From Larix kaempferi (lineage: Eukaryota; Streptophyta; Pinopsida; Pinales; Pinaceae): a stretch of DNA of 64,000 nt. Both the position numbers and the translations under genes were made by a program. Of this stretch, positions 12,382 to 21,535 are shown in pieces. The stretch lies in contig BSBM01000870.1 in the NCBI GenBank assembly GCA_027924585.1, forward strand, positions 3,657,001 to 3,721,000. The letters run 5' to 3'. The notes beneath the pieces are model-generated. The model made no database searches and was not told the DNA's origin. It saw only the letters and a list, made by a program, of their open reading frames with translations. Position 1 is the stretch's first letter, and each line of letters begins with the position of its first letter.

Positions 12382-12756
12382 TTTATCAGAAAAATGCCCA
12401 TCGCAGGGTCCACCATGACATGCATGAAGGATCTATGCCATCTCATCCTCTCGCACGCATCATCTAATAATAAGATCAGGACCAATATGAAAGAGACCAT
12501 TATCTACCTAAGAATAATTGGAACTTTGAACTATGATCCTACGTTTCTTAGGTGGGGAGAGATGGTTAGGTAGCTTTCCAGTTGCTAAATAATTGGCTAT
12601 GCTTGCAAACCATGGGGTTCGAACAGATACATCGAACAAATGTTCATCTGGGAAGCTATCATTGACAAGGCTGGAATTATCGTCAATTTGAATTCGAGAG
12701 AGAAAACCATCTACTACATTCTCTCTACCGGGATGATCAGCAATGGTGATGTTGAA

Positions 12757-13150
12757 CTATTGTAACAAAAGAAGCCACCGAGTCACTCTGCCATTGGTGA
12801 TAGGTTTATTCATCAAAAACCTGATGGCAGAGTGTTCAGTGTGTATAAAAATCTCATATCCTATGATATCATGATGAAACTTGTTGATGGAGTAGACTAC
12901 TGCTAAAAATTCTTTTTCAGTAATAGTGTACTTTGATTCTGCAGGAGTCAAATTTTTACTAGCAAAGTAGATGACATGTGATGTTTGTCCCTCTTTTTGA
13001 CCTAAAACTGCCCCTATGGCTATGTAGGAAGCATTAGTGGATATATGGAAAGGAAGGGACCAATTTGGGCCCCTAAGTATTGGTGCCACTGATAGCTTGG
13101 CCTTCAGAGTTTTGAAGGCTTGTTGACATGGTTTAGTCCATTGAAATTGT
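12757..13150 (-). pseudogene. gypsy RNase H domain
   Basis: The open stretch at 13,089-12,757 carries the plant gypsy RNase H pattern: PNWSLPFHISTNAS (catalytic Asp position replaced by Asn), AIGAVLGQ, IYFASKNLTPAE, YTITEKEFLAVVYSINKFHH, then IHTEHSAIRFLMNKP and RWLLLLQ. It follows the reverse transcriptase but in another frame. A one-base loss near 13,150, where the frame of 13,104-13,609 leaves the expected FQWTKPCQQAF sequence, explains the change. Confidence 0.8.
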
Positions 13151-13609
13151 CTTTCATGAGTAGTTTGAACATAGGTGCGGCTATTTTAGTGAAATTTTCA
13201 ATGAAACGTCTATAATAGCCAGCATGGCCAAGAAAAATTCCTACTTCCTTCAGATTTTTTGGAGGAGGAAGATTAACAATTATTTCGATCTTGGCAGGAT
13301 CCACCTTAATACCTTGAAGAGAGACATGATGTCCCAAGACTATGCCCTCGGTTAGTAGCATTTTACATTTTTCATGACTAAGAGCTAAGTTCATTTCCTG
13401 GCACCAAATAAGAACTATTTCGAGGTTATCAAGGGCTTCCTGGAAGGTATTACCATAAATTGTAAAATCATCCATATAAACTTCTACACAGTCGTGTATG
13501 AGGTCGGCAAAGATTCCTAGAACTGCACATTGGAAGGTAGCAGTTGCATTACATAGGAAAAATGGTAACACTCGGTAGGAATATGTCCCCCAAGAGCAAG
13601 TAAAGGTTG
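13104..13609 (-). pseudogene. gypsy reverse transcriptase, C-terminal half (split by insertion)
   Basis: This half contains the catalytic box VEVYMDDFTIYG, then LSHEKCKMLLTEGIVLGHHV and FLGHAGYYRRFIENFTKIA, the thumb and connection motifs of Athila/Tat-type gypsy RT. Its N-terminal half is at 20,087-20,482, on the other side of the young element at 13,610-20,086. Removing that element and one GGTTG copy puts the two halves in the same reading frame. Bases 13,605-13,609 are the left target duplication. Confidence 0.9.
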
Positions 13610-15631
13610 TGTAATGTCCCTTTTTCAAATTTTATTAAAATGCCCAATTTTCCACTTTTTTTCCCCTAGTTCGACCTTTGACTAGTTTGATCTCTAGGTC
13701 CCAAATTTGCCCCAAATGATTTCAAATCTTCTGAGAAGGTATATGAATGAGATTAGAACATAAATATGTGTTTTAAGGATGCCTTTGGACCTTTAAAATA
13801 CTTCTTCAAATACTCTTTCAATTTTGGCCAATGTAGGGAACTTTACTAGTAATTTGCCTTTGACTAGTATTGGTCTCTATGTCTCGAATTGACTCCAAAT
13901 GCCTTCAAATCTTCAAGGAAGGTGTATGAATGATATTAAGACTTGAATATGATGTCCAGGGATGATATATGGCCACCAAAATACCTCTGCAAACTCTCTT
14001 AAGATTCTGGACCAAGTATGCAATTTTACTAGTAATTTGGGGTTCAAATCCCCCTGGGGTAAGTATTGAAAATGGCTTCCCAAATGCCTCCAAAGCCACT
14101 CAAATTTCTGAAAAGAGGTAGGGAATGTATTAAGGATGTTATTAAGGTCTCATTTGCACCATTAATTGATTATTATATCTGTTCCAACCCTCTCCCATTC
14201 AACTGCAAAAATCACCAATTCGACCCTTGGGTAAATGGCACTATTTCTTCTCCCAGTGCAATTAAACTAAGTAAAAATACTTCAAATGCTCAAGTACAGT
14301 ACATGAAACTTGTAGAAGACATCCATGGAATTATATTGACCACAAATATATCATAGAATCATCCATCCATTCGAAATCATCATCAATACATTGGCTCACA
14401 ACAAGGTAGTGGGGAAATGGCATTGTTCTTCCATTAAAAATGAGATTTATACATTTCTACTTGGAATTTCGACCTGAAACTTTTTGGAGATGAAGAACAG
14501 AGTATTTACTTCATATTAAAAAAGAAATGGGGCATTAAAAGCTTCCCCAAAGAGTACAATAGCTCACCAAAAACGCCCTCCCTCAAGGATCAAGAATATG
14601 CCATCAAAACCGTAAATGGTTGAAGGAGTGAGCTGCAATAGAAGAAACCATGAGCTGCCCTGTAGCTTACACCTGCAAATAAAGACTCCATTAAAGCTCC
14701 AAATGAAAGGTCTGAATGGCCTTTCCAATTACCAACTTGGATGGGAATCTTTCACCCTCGAAATTGGCTAAGGCAAGAAACTAGTCATCCACTAGCTCTC
14801 CCTCTTCACAAATGCAATTACAAATTCTACAAATGATCAAAAGCTATTCTCATACTTAATTTCTACATTTTATAACCAACATTAGCCTTCTAAGGGTCGA
14901 AATCCTCTCAATAGATTCAATAGATTTTCATTTAGAAAATATTCCACATTTGCCACTTGTCTCCTAGTTCCAACCTTCCATCTTCTCCCAAATTCGATTT
15001 TGAGTCTCTTTGGCTTCTCCCACTCCCAAATTCTCCTTCTTTTAGCCTATTTTTGGGGCTGACATGTCATAGTGGTCAGATGTCAGAGGTCAGGTCTGCA
15101 ATTTGTCATAGTTGTCATAGATGCTCCATCATTGGTGTCATAGGGCTAGGGAATCTAGCCCAAGTGTCCACAAACTTCCACTTTGACTCTTTATCTTCCA
15201 TGGAGGTTACCAATCCTTCCAAATTCGACCTAATATGCTCAATGACATGTGTTATGACTTACCAACTCACCCAAGAGTGTTCACATTCCCATTAATTCGA
15301 ATTTGCAAAAGAGAGATACCATGTATTATGAAAAATCAAGCTCGTGTGGGTCCCACATCCTCCATATGTCTCCAAAACCATTTGTCACTTAGGATTTCTC
15401 TTGAATTTCTTTATTCACTCTATTTATTAAATAATTGAACCCTTCTAATGTCTAAATATCATTTATTATCCCCCTTATTCCAAATCCCAAAGCTTCCACC
15501 CCAAACCTAGGAAACTAGTAATTTTCCTCCTTGGCAATTATTTGACCCTTAACACCAATTTTACAAACTCTAATGAATATGGCTAATGTGATTAGGCCAT
15601 TGTGACCTAATTCCAAATTTGGGACATGACA
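13610..15631 (-). repeat. 3' LTR of the young nested element
   Basis: This is the left 2,022-bp LTR, nearly identical to 18,065-20,086. The 96-, 112- and 67-codon plus-strand ORFs inside it recur in the other LTR only because the LTRs are copies of each other. Confidence 0.95.
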
Positions 15632-15646
15632 AATCCTCCCTTCCCA
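15632..15646 (-). other. polypurine tract of the young nested element
   Basis: The minus strand reads TGGGAAGGGAGGATT directly against the 3' LTR, a clear plus-strand primer site. The same bases encode the end (WEGRI) of the short open frame at 15,632-15,970. Confidence 0.8.
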
Positions 15647-15970
15647 ATATTGCTTGTCCTCAAGAAATTTCAAACAAGGGTGTTGAAGAACCTGCTTTCT
15701 GTATAATTCTTTGAAGTTGCCATTGAATTGCCAAACCTTGAGTCTTTGGGTTTCCATGAAGATTTTAGAGAGGAACCACCATGCTTGCTGCTGCACTACT
15801 CTGATAAAAATTACTTTATTAAGTGGGAAATCCATCTCCCATACTTCTTGTTTCCCCCAAAAAATTGAAACCAATGAGATAAAAATTATTCCAGGGTCCC
15901 ATTGCTTGTATTGCACCCCAACAATTAAGAGTGCTCTCCAACCTACACCATTAGATAAGAGGATTCCTGG
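15632..15970 (-). pseudogene. short terminal frame, possible remnant of a gypsy pol C-terminus
   Basis: This open frame overlaps the end of the 656-codon ORF in another phase and continues into the LTR. It includes a tandem echo, YKKWDPGI then QYKQWDPGI, followed by QRLKVWQFNGNFKELYR and CLKFLEDKQYWEGRI. The LEDK...G ending directly at the PPT resembles the extreme C-terminus of some gypsy polyproteins. I infer that the element derives from a gypsy parent that lost nearly all of pol. A chance resemblance is possible. Confidence 0.4.
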
Positions 15971-17913
15971 ATCCCATTTCTTGTATGCATTCTTCCAAAC
16001 ATCATGAGTACCAAATATATATCATCAAAGTACATAACAACATAATGAAAATGTACATCAAGGATATGCTTCATCAAAGAGTCATGAAAGTGCTTATACC
16101 TCCAAGCAAGTAGACCACCATTTTCCAAGTGCATACAAGCTTCAAGTGACCAATCAAATCTGCTCCAATGACATAGGTGAGGATCCCATGTCCTATAATG
16201 CTGCTCCAAAAGGATGTGATATGCATCAAAATATTCAGCCATGTATTCTTTTATCCAAGAAGTGAATGAAGAATCTCCACTAGAATCTGAACCAAATAAT
16301 GAGCAGAAAAAACAAGGAGACTTCAAATGACTCGAAGAAGTCTCACGCATACATCCATGAATGTGAGAATCATAAAAATGTAACAAAGTATGTGGCTTCC
16401 AACAAAAATTTTCTCCCATCATAAATCTATTCATCCAAGTGTTGGATGAAGTTCCTCTAACATCAAATGAACCCAGTGTTGAGCAAGAAAAACCATGAGT
16501 ATTCAAGTGACTCAAATCCATATCATAGGTGCATCCATGTAGATGTGAATCATCATAAAGTGACAAATTATGCTGATGCAAATGTGAATAAGAATGTGCT
16601 CCAACCATGTCATCATAAAAGTTAAATATAGGAGTTCCATACTCCTCATGTGGCACCATCAAAAAGAACCCTTTCACCCATACTTCATTGAGACTAATAC
16701 TGCAAAACATGGAATTGTAGGATGTAGGAGAATGTACTAACTCACCCAAATGATCAAAAAGTTCAGGAGTTTTATCATGGGAAGGATCCATGTGGGTAGT
16801 ATCTTGCAGCTCCTTCAAAAGTGTGAACTCTTTGTCATAGTTTGGTTCCAATGTAGAGGAATCATGCTCTTCTTTAAAAATTGCATAACCTTCATCAAGA
16901 GGCAATTCAAATTCCTCTTCCACCACATCAAGTGTTTGGATCTCTTCAAGTTCATCTTCAAACACATCAAGAACATTCAAGTTTTCACATTTCTCATGAT
17001 CCACCATGTCATGAGAATCCTCCAAACAATCTAGCATTTGACAATCTGAAACATAGGAGGAAAAACAAGTATCTTGCAACTTTTCAAGAAGTTGCTCATT
17101 TTGAATTGTGAGCTTATGAATATCCTCATTATTCTTCAAGTATGCATCATGTAACAATTCATTAAGCTCAAACAAATGGTTTCTATCAAAAAGCAAAGAC
17201 ATGAAATTACCTTTGATGTGGCACATTGCTCTTTGAATCTTCTCCATGTCTTCAAGGAAGGATGTTTCCTCCAATGAAGTAGCTCTCCAACAAGAATTTG
17301 ACACCAATGCTTGAGTGTCATGGAGAATGCTGAGGGACTCTTGGATCTTCTTTTCATTCATCTTTAAGGACCCTTCAAGAAAATGAGGCTCTTGCAAATG
17401 AACCTCCTCATCTTCTTCATTTTTTCTTGGACCAACTTCATGAAGCTCAAGTGGTGATGGAGAAGTTGATCTTGGTTCTTCTTCAACTGCTGCAAGGTCT
17501 TCATTATCATGCTTAATGGAACTTGGGCTTGCAGCAACACTTTCAAAAGTGATCTCTATGTCACCAACATAGAGGAGTGAGCACCCATCAGTAGGTACTC
17601 CTTCATAGTTTAAGCATCCATCAGTAGATGCTCTTTGGTTCATGTCTAAGCTAGAAGGTGTCTCGAAATGATCTTCCATATTTTCAATAGAATCTTCTTC
17701 ATGATCTTGTGATGTCTCTTCCTTTTGCTCCTTCAAGCAAGCTGATGCATTTTTCCCCTTGGTTTCCTTAAAATCAATAATTTTTTCCACAAGTTCGATA
17801 GAAAACAATTCGGATCCTTCCTTAAGTTGCTTGGTCATGTCTTCAAATATTGTTTTCATAATTTTTATATGCTCCTCACCATCATATGAGGCTCCCTTTT
17901 CATCCCTAGTCAT
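15943..17913 (-). CDS. 656-codon ORF of unknown family in the young LTR element
   Basis: I do not recognise this protein. The ATG at 17,913 lies about 140 bases inside the PBS, and an in-frame TAG lies just upstream, so this is the likely start. Residues 1-380 are acidic and helix-prone with many Glu/Asp runs. Residues 440-600 are rich in His, Ser, Tyr and Cys and contain a duplicated module starting DDSHLHGC (about 453-500) and YDSHIHGC (about 514-561). Near the end, HFHDSLMKHILD then VVMYFDDIYLV (about 608-635) resembles the palm region of a gypsy RT with the YxDD box, without the rest of the domain. No CCHC finger, signal peptide or membrane span is seen. It is the only long ORF in the element and is intact. 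It may be a Gag-like or captured protein mobilised in trans. Confidence 0.7.
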   Translation of the reverse strand: MTRDEKGASYDGEEHIKIMKTIFEDMTKQLKEGSELFSIELVEKIIDFKETKGKNASACLKEQKEETSQDHEEDSIENMEDHFETPSSLDMNQRASTDGCLNYEGVPTDGCSLLYVGDIEITFESVAASPSSIKHDNEDLAAVEEEPRSTSPSPLELHEVGPRKNEEDEEVHLQEPHFLEGSLKMNEKKIQESLSILHDTQALVSNSCWRATSLEETSFLEDMEKIQRAMCHIKGNFMSLLFDRNHLFELNELLHDAYLKNNEDIHKLTIQNEQLLEKLQDTCFSSYVSDCQMLDCLEDSHDMVDHEKCENLNVLDVFEDELEEIQTLDVVEEEFELPLDEGYAIFKEEHDSSTLEPNYDKEFTLLKELQDTTHMDPSHDKTPELFDHLGELVHSPTSYNSMFCSISLNEVWVKGFFLMVPHEEYGTPIFNFYDDMVGAHSYSHLHQHNLSLYDDSHLHGCTYDMDLSHLNTHGFSCSTLGSFDVRGTSSNTWMNRFMMGENFCWKPHTLLHFYDSHIHGCMRETSSSHLKSPCFFCSLFGSDSSGDSSFTSWIKEYMAEYFDAYHILLEQHYRTWDPHLCHWSRFDWSLEACMHLENGGLLAWRYKHFHDSLMKHILDVHFHYVVMYFDDIYLVLMMFGRMHTRNGIQESSYLMV

Positions 17914-18051
17914 AGTTTCCTCAAAAAATTTGCTCTTCTTCTCCTACTTTTTTTTTTTCTTCAACAAAAGCACTTTTGGTTTCAATATCTAATGGTGGTA
18001 CCTAAATTATTGTCCTCATGAATATTATACCACATCAGGTGCCAAGATCAT

Positions 18052-18063
18052 GCTCTGATACCA
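18052..18063 (-). other. primer-binding site (initiator-Met tRNA)
   Basis: The minus strand reads TGGTATCAGAGC, complementary to the 3' end of plant initiator-Met tRNA, one base from the 5' LTR. It fixes the element's orientation. Confidence 0.9.
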
Positions 18064-18064
18064 C

Positions 18065-20086
18065 TGTAATGTCCCTTTTTCAAATTTTATTAAAATGCCC
18101 AATTTTCCACTTTTTTTCCCCTAGTTCGACCTTTGACTAGTTTGATCTCTAGGTCCCAAATTTGCCCCAAATGATTTCAAATCTTCTGAGAAGGTATATT
18201 AATGAGATTAGAACATAAATATGTGTTTTAAGGATGCCTTTGGACCTTTAAAATACTTCTTCAAATACTCTTTCAATTTTGGCCAATGTAGGGAACTTTA
18301 CTAGTAATTTGCCTTTGACTAGTATTGGTCTCTATGTCTCGAATTGACTCCAAATGCCTTCAAATCTTCAAGGAAGGTGTATGAATGATATTAAGAATTG
18401 AATATGATGTCCAGGGATGATATATGGCCACCAAAATACCTCTGCAAACTCTCTTAAGATTCTGGACCAAGTATGCAATTTTACTAGTAATTTGGGGTTC
18501 AAATCCCCCTGGGGTAAGTATTGAAAATGGCTTCCCAAATGCCTCCAAAGCCACTCAAATTTCTGAAAAGAGGTAGGGAATGTATTAAGGATGTTATTAA
18601 GGTCTCATTTGCACCATTAATTGATTATTATATCTGTTCCAACCCTCTCCCATTCAACTGCAAAAATCACCAATTCGACCTTTGGGGAAATGGCACTATT
18701 TCTTCTCCCAGTGCAATTAAACTAAGTAAAAATACTTCAAATGCTCAAGTACAGTACATGAAACTTGTAGAAGACATCCATGGAATTATATTGACCACAA
18801 ATATATCAGAGAATCATCCATCCATTCGAAATCATCATCAATACATTGGCTCACAACAAGGTAGTGGGGAAATGGCATTGTTCTTCCATTAAAAATGAGA
18901 TTTATACATTTCTACTTGGAATTTCGACCTGAAACTTTTTGGAGATGAAGAACAGAGTATTTAATTCATATTAAAAAAGAAATGGGGCATTAAAAGCTTC
19001 CCCAAAGAGTACAATAGCTCACCAAAAACGCCCTCCCTCAAGGATCAAGAATATGCCATCAAAACCGTAAATGGTTGAAGGAGTGAGCTGCAATAGAAGA
19101 AACCATGAGCTGCCCTGTAGATTACACCTGCAAATAAAGACTCCATTAAAGCTCCAAATGAAAGGTCTGAATGGCCTTTCCAATTACCAACTTGGATGGG
19201 AATCTTTCACCCTCGAAATTGGCTAAGGCAAGAAACTAGTCATCCACTAGCTCTCCCTCTTCACAAATGCAATTACAAATTCTACAAATGATCAAAAGCT
19301 ATTCTCATACTTCATTTCTACATTTTATAACCAACATTAGCCTTCTAAGGGTCGAAATCCTCTCAATAGATTCAATAGATTTTCATTTAGAAAATATTCC
19401 ACATTTGCCACTTGTCTCCTAGTTCCAACCTTCCATCTTCTCCCAAATTCGATTTTGAGTCTCTTTGGCTTCTCCCACTCCCAAATTCGCCTTCTTTTAG
19501 CCTATTTTTGGGGCTGACATGTCATAGTGGTCAGATGTCAGAGGTCAGGTCTGCAATTTGTCATAGTTGTCATAGATGCTCCATCATTGGTGTCATAGGG
19601 CTAGGGAATCTAGCCCAAGTGTCCACAAACTTCCACTTTGACTCTTTATCTTCCATGGAGGTTACCAATCCTTCCAAATTAGACCTAAGATGCTCAATGA
19701 CATGTGTTATGACTTACCAACTCACCCAAGAGTGTTCACATTCCCATTAATTCGAATTTGCAAAAGAGAGATACCATGTATTATGAAAAATCAAGCTCGT
19801 GTGGGTCCCACATCCTCCATATGTCTCCAAAACCATTTGTCACTTAGGATTTCTCTTGAATTTCTTTATTCACTCTATTTATTAAATAATTGAACCCTTC
19901 TAATGTCTAAATATCATTTATTATCCCCCTTATTCCAAATCCCAAAGCTTCCACCCCAAACCTAGGAAACTAGTAATTTTCCTCCTTGGCAATTATTTGA
20001 CCCTTAACACCAATTTTACAAACTCTAATGAATATGGCTAATGTGATTAGGCCATTGTGACCTAATTCCAAATTTGGGACATGACA
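18065..20086 (-). repeat. 5' LTR of the young nested element
   Basis: This is the right 2,022-bp LTR, upstream in the element's own direction. A weak TATA-like box (minus-strand TAATAAATAG, about 19,875-19,884) could drive transcription. It differs from the other LTR at about 11 bases. Confidence 0.95.
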
Positions 20087-20482
20087 GGTTGTCTTGTCTT
20101 GATCCTCAGGTGCTATCAATACTTGATTGTATCCACTACACCCATCAAGGAATGAGAAATATTTTTTCCCTGATAAGGTGTCTAACACTTGATCGATGAA
20201 AGGAAAAGGGAAGGAGTCCTTAAGAATGGCTTTGTTCAGTTCTCGAAAGTCAACATAGATGCGCCATTTCCCTGTGACTTTCTTTGGAACTACCACCAGA
20301 GGAGAAACCCATTTACTGTTGGAAATTGGGTAAATGAATCCAGCGTTAAGGAGTTTTTGTAATTCATCCTTTACTATATCCTTTAGGGCTGGGTTCATTC
20401 TTCTCTGGGGCTTCCTAACATGAGGTATGTTCGAGTCTGTGTAAATGTGATGGATACATGTATCTGGGTGTATACCTTTCAT
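20087..20482 (-). pseudogene. gypsy reverse transcriptase, N-terminal half
   Basis: This half carries HVRKPQRRMNPALKDIVKDE, KLLNAGFIYPISNSKWVSP, VVVPKKVTGKWRIYVDFREL and FSFLDGCSGYNQVLIAPEDQ, the fingers and palm of gypsy RT including the first catalytic Asp (SFLD). It stops exactly at DKTT, where the target duplication GGTTG lies, and resumes at 13,609. The frame is continuous upstream with the protease except for a TGA at 20,618. Confidence 0.92.
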
Positions 20483-20617
20483 ATCGGTATACTCCCATGC
20501 AAATGCTCCAGTTTGACTCTTGATAACTTTTAGTAATTGTTTTTGCTGACTTTCATCTAAACCTGCATTTATATGTAGAAATTTGTCGGTACTAACCTCA
20601 CACGGTATCGTATAGGA

Positions 20618-21535
20618 TCATAGGTTTTCTTCGATTGCGAAGACACAGGGTGTACTTGTAAAAGTTGAGAGGCTCATGTTTTCTTGGAATTCATATCCAA
20701 ATATCTGGTCAAATTTGCAAAAAGATTGAGTAAAATCTACACTTGTTGTGGAAGAGATAAATTGGTTCAACATGTTCTCGGTATTTTTCTCTTGAAGTGC
20801 TTGAGAGAGATCACTAACAAGGGAAAGTTCTTCCAAGTTCTCATCTCCAAAAGGACATAATAACCAAAAGAGGTTTTCAGGTATTAGCTGAGCTGGTGGG
20901 TATAAAGCTAGTTTTTTTCTAGATAACCCATCAGCGATAATCATCTCTCCATCCCTACATCCTATAAATGCATTGGCAGTAGCCAACCAAGGTCTTCCAA
21001 AAATAATGGGGTGACCTTTGGAAGGGTCTTTTGATTCGATGACCATGAATTCCATGGGATATTCCCATGAGGCTACTGATACAGTGATGTCATCTAAGAT
21101 CCCAGTAGGTTGAACCATAGTACGATCTGCTAATTCTAGCATTGTTGGGGTAGGGTGAAGGAATGGTCCTAAATTGAGAGTTTCTAAAACTGTGGTAGTC
21201 ATCAAATTGATAGCAGCTCCTAGATCAATAAGTGTGTTCCCTATGGTGGTGTTATTGATGATAATAGTCACCACAAGGTTTCCTGGGTTTGAATACTTTG
21301 GTATTCTAGGTTGGTTCGCTATGCAATCTGAAATTTCTTCAACTACATGAATCGTCGGAGGTTTTTTTTGTTTCCTCCCTGGTCTCTTAATACATAGTTC
21401 CTTTATCACCTTACTATAGATTGGGATATCCTTAATGGCTTGTAACAAAAGGATCTTAATGCAAATATTTTTCAATTCATTAATGATATCGTACTCTGGA
21501 TAAGTTACAGGCTTTTCTATTACTAGATGCTCTAG
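20618..21535 (-). pseudogene. gypsy aspartic protease region
   Basis: The retropepsin core reads NTLIDLGAAINLMTTTVLE near 21,230, matching the D-[LST]-G-A-[SA]-x-N active-site loop of Athila-type proteases, followed by PTGILDDITVSV and HPIIFGRPWLATANAFIGC. A basic upstream part (KRPGRKQKKPP) links it to gag. It is in the same frame as gag (stop TAG at 21,536) and RT (stop TGA at 20,618). Each stop could come from a single C-to-T change. Confidence 0.85.

Larger units (their letters stand above)
13610..20086 (-). mobile_element. young non-autonomous LTR retrotransposon with a single 656-codon ORF
   Basis: The element has two LTRs of exactly 2,022 bp, TG...CA ends (TGTAATGTCCC...GGGACATGACA on the plus strand) and a perfect 5-bp target duplication GGTTG (13,605-13,609 and 20,087-20,091). 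The minus strand has a PBS TGGTATCAGAGC one base inside the right LTR and a polypurine tract abutting the left LTR. By eye the LTRs differ at 11 positions (about 0.5%) with no indel, so insertion was recent. The 2,433-bp interior has no gag, protease, integrase or complete RT that I recognise. It carries one long ORF and a shorter open stretch running into the PPT. The size resembles a LARD, but unlike typical LARDs it is coding. It lies inside the RT gene of the older gypsy element. Confidence 0.93.

Noticed and set aside
14957-15295. 112-codon plus-strand ORF, repeated at 19,412-19,750
   Set aside because: It is conserved only because it lies in both LTRs of a young element. It is antisense to the element and has no recognisable domain.
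17136-17546. Secondary minus-strand ORFs inside the 656-codon ORF
   Set aside because: They are out-of-frame shadows of the longer ORF without their own motifs.
18052-18063. Possible tRNA gene at tRNA-like sequences
   Set aside because: Here and at 39,341, 51,787 and 60,697 only 12-15 bases match a tRNA 3' end. They are primer-binding sites, with no cloverleaf around them.
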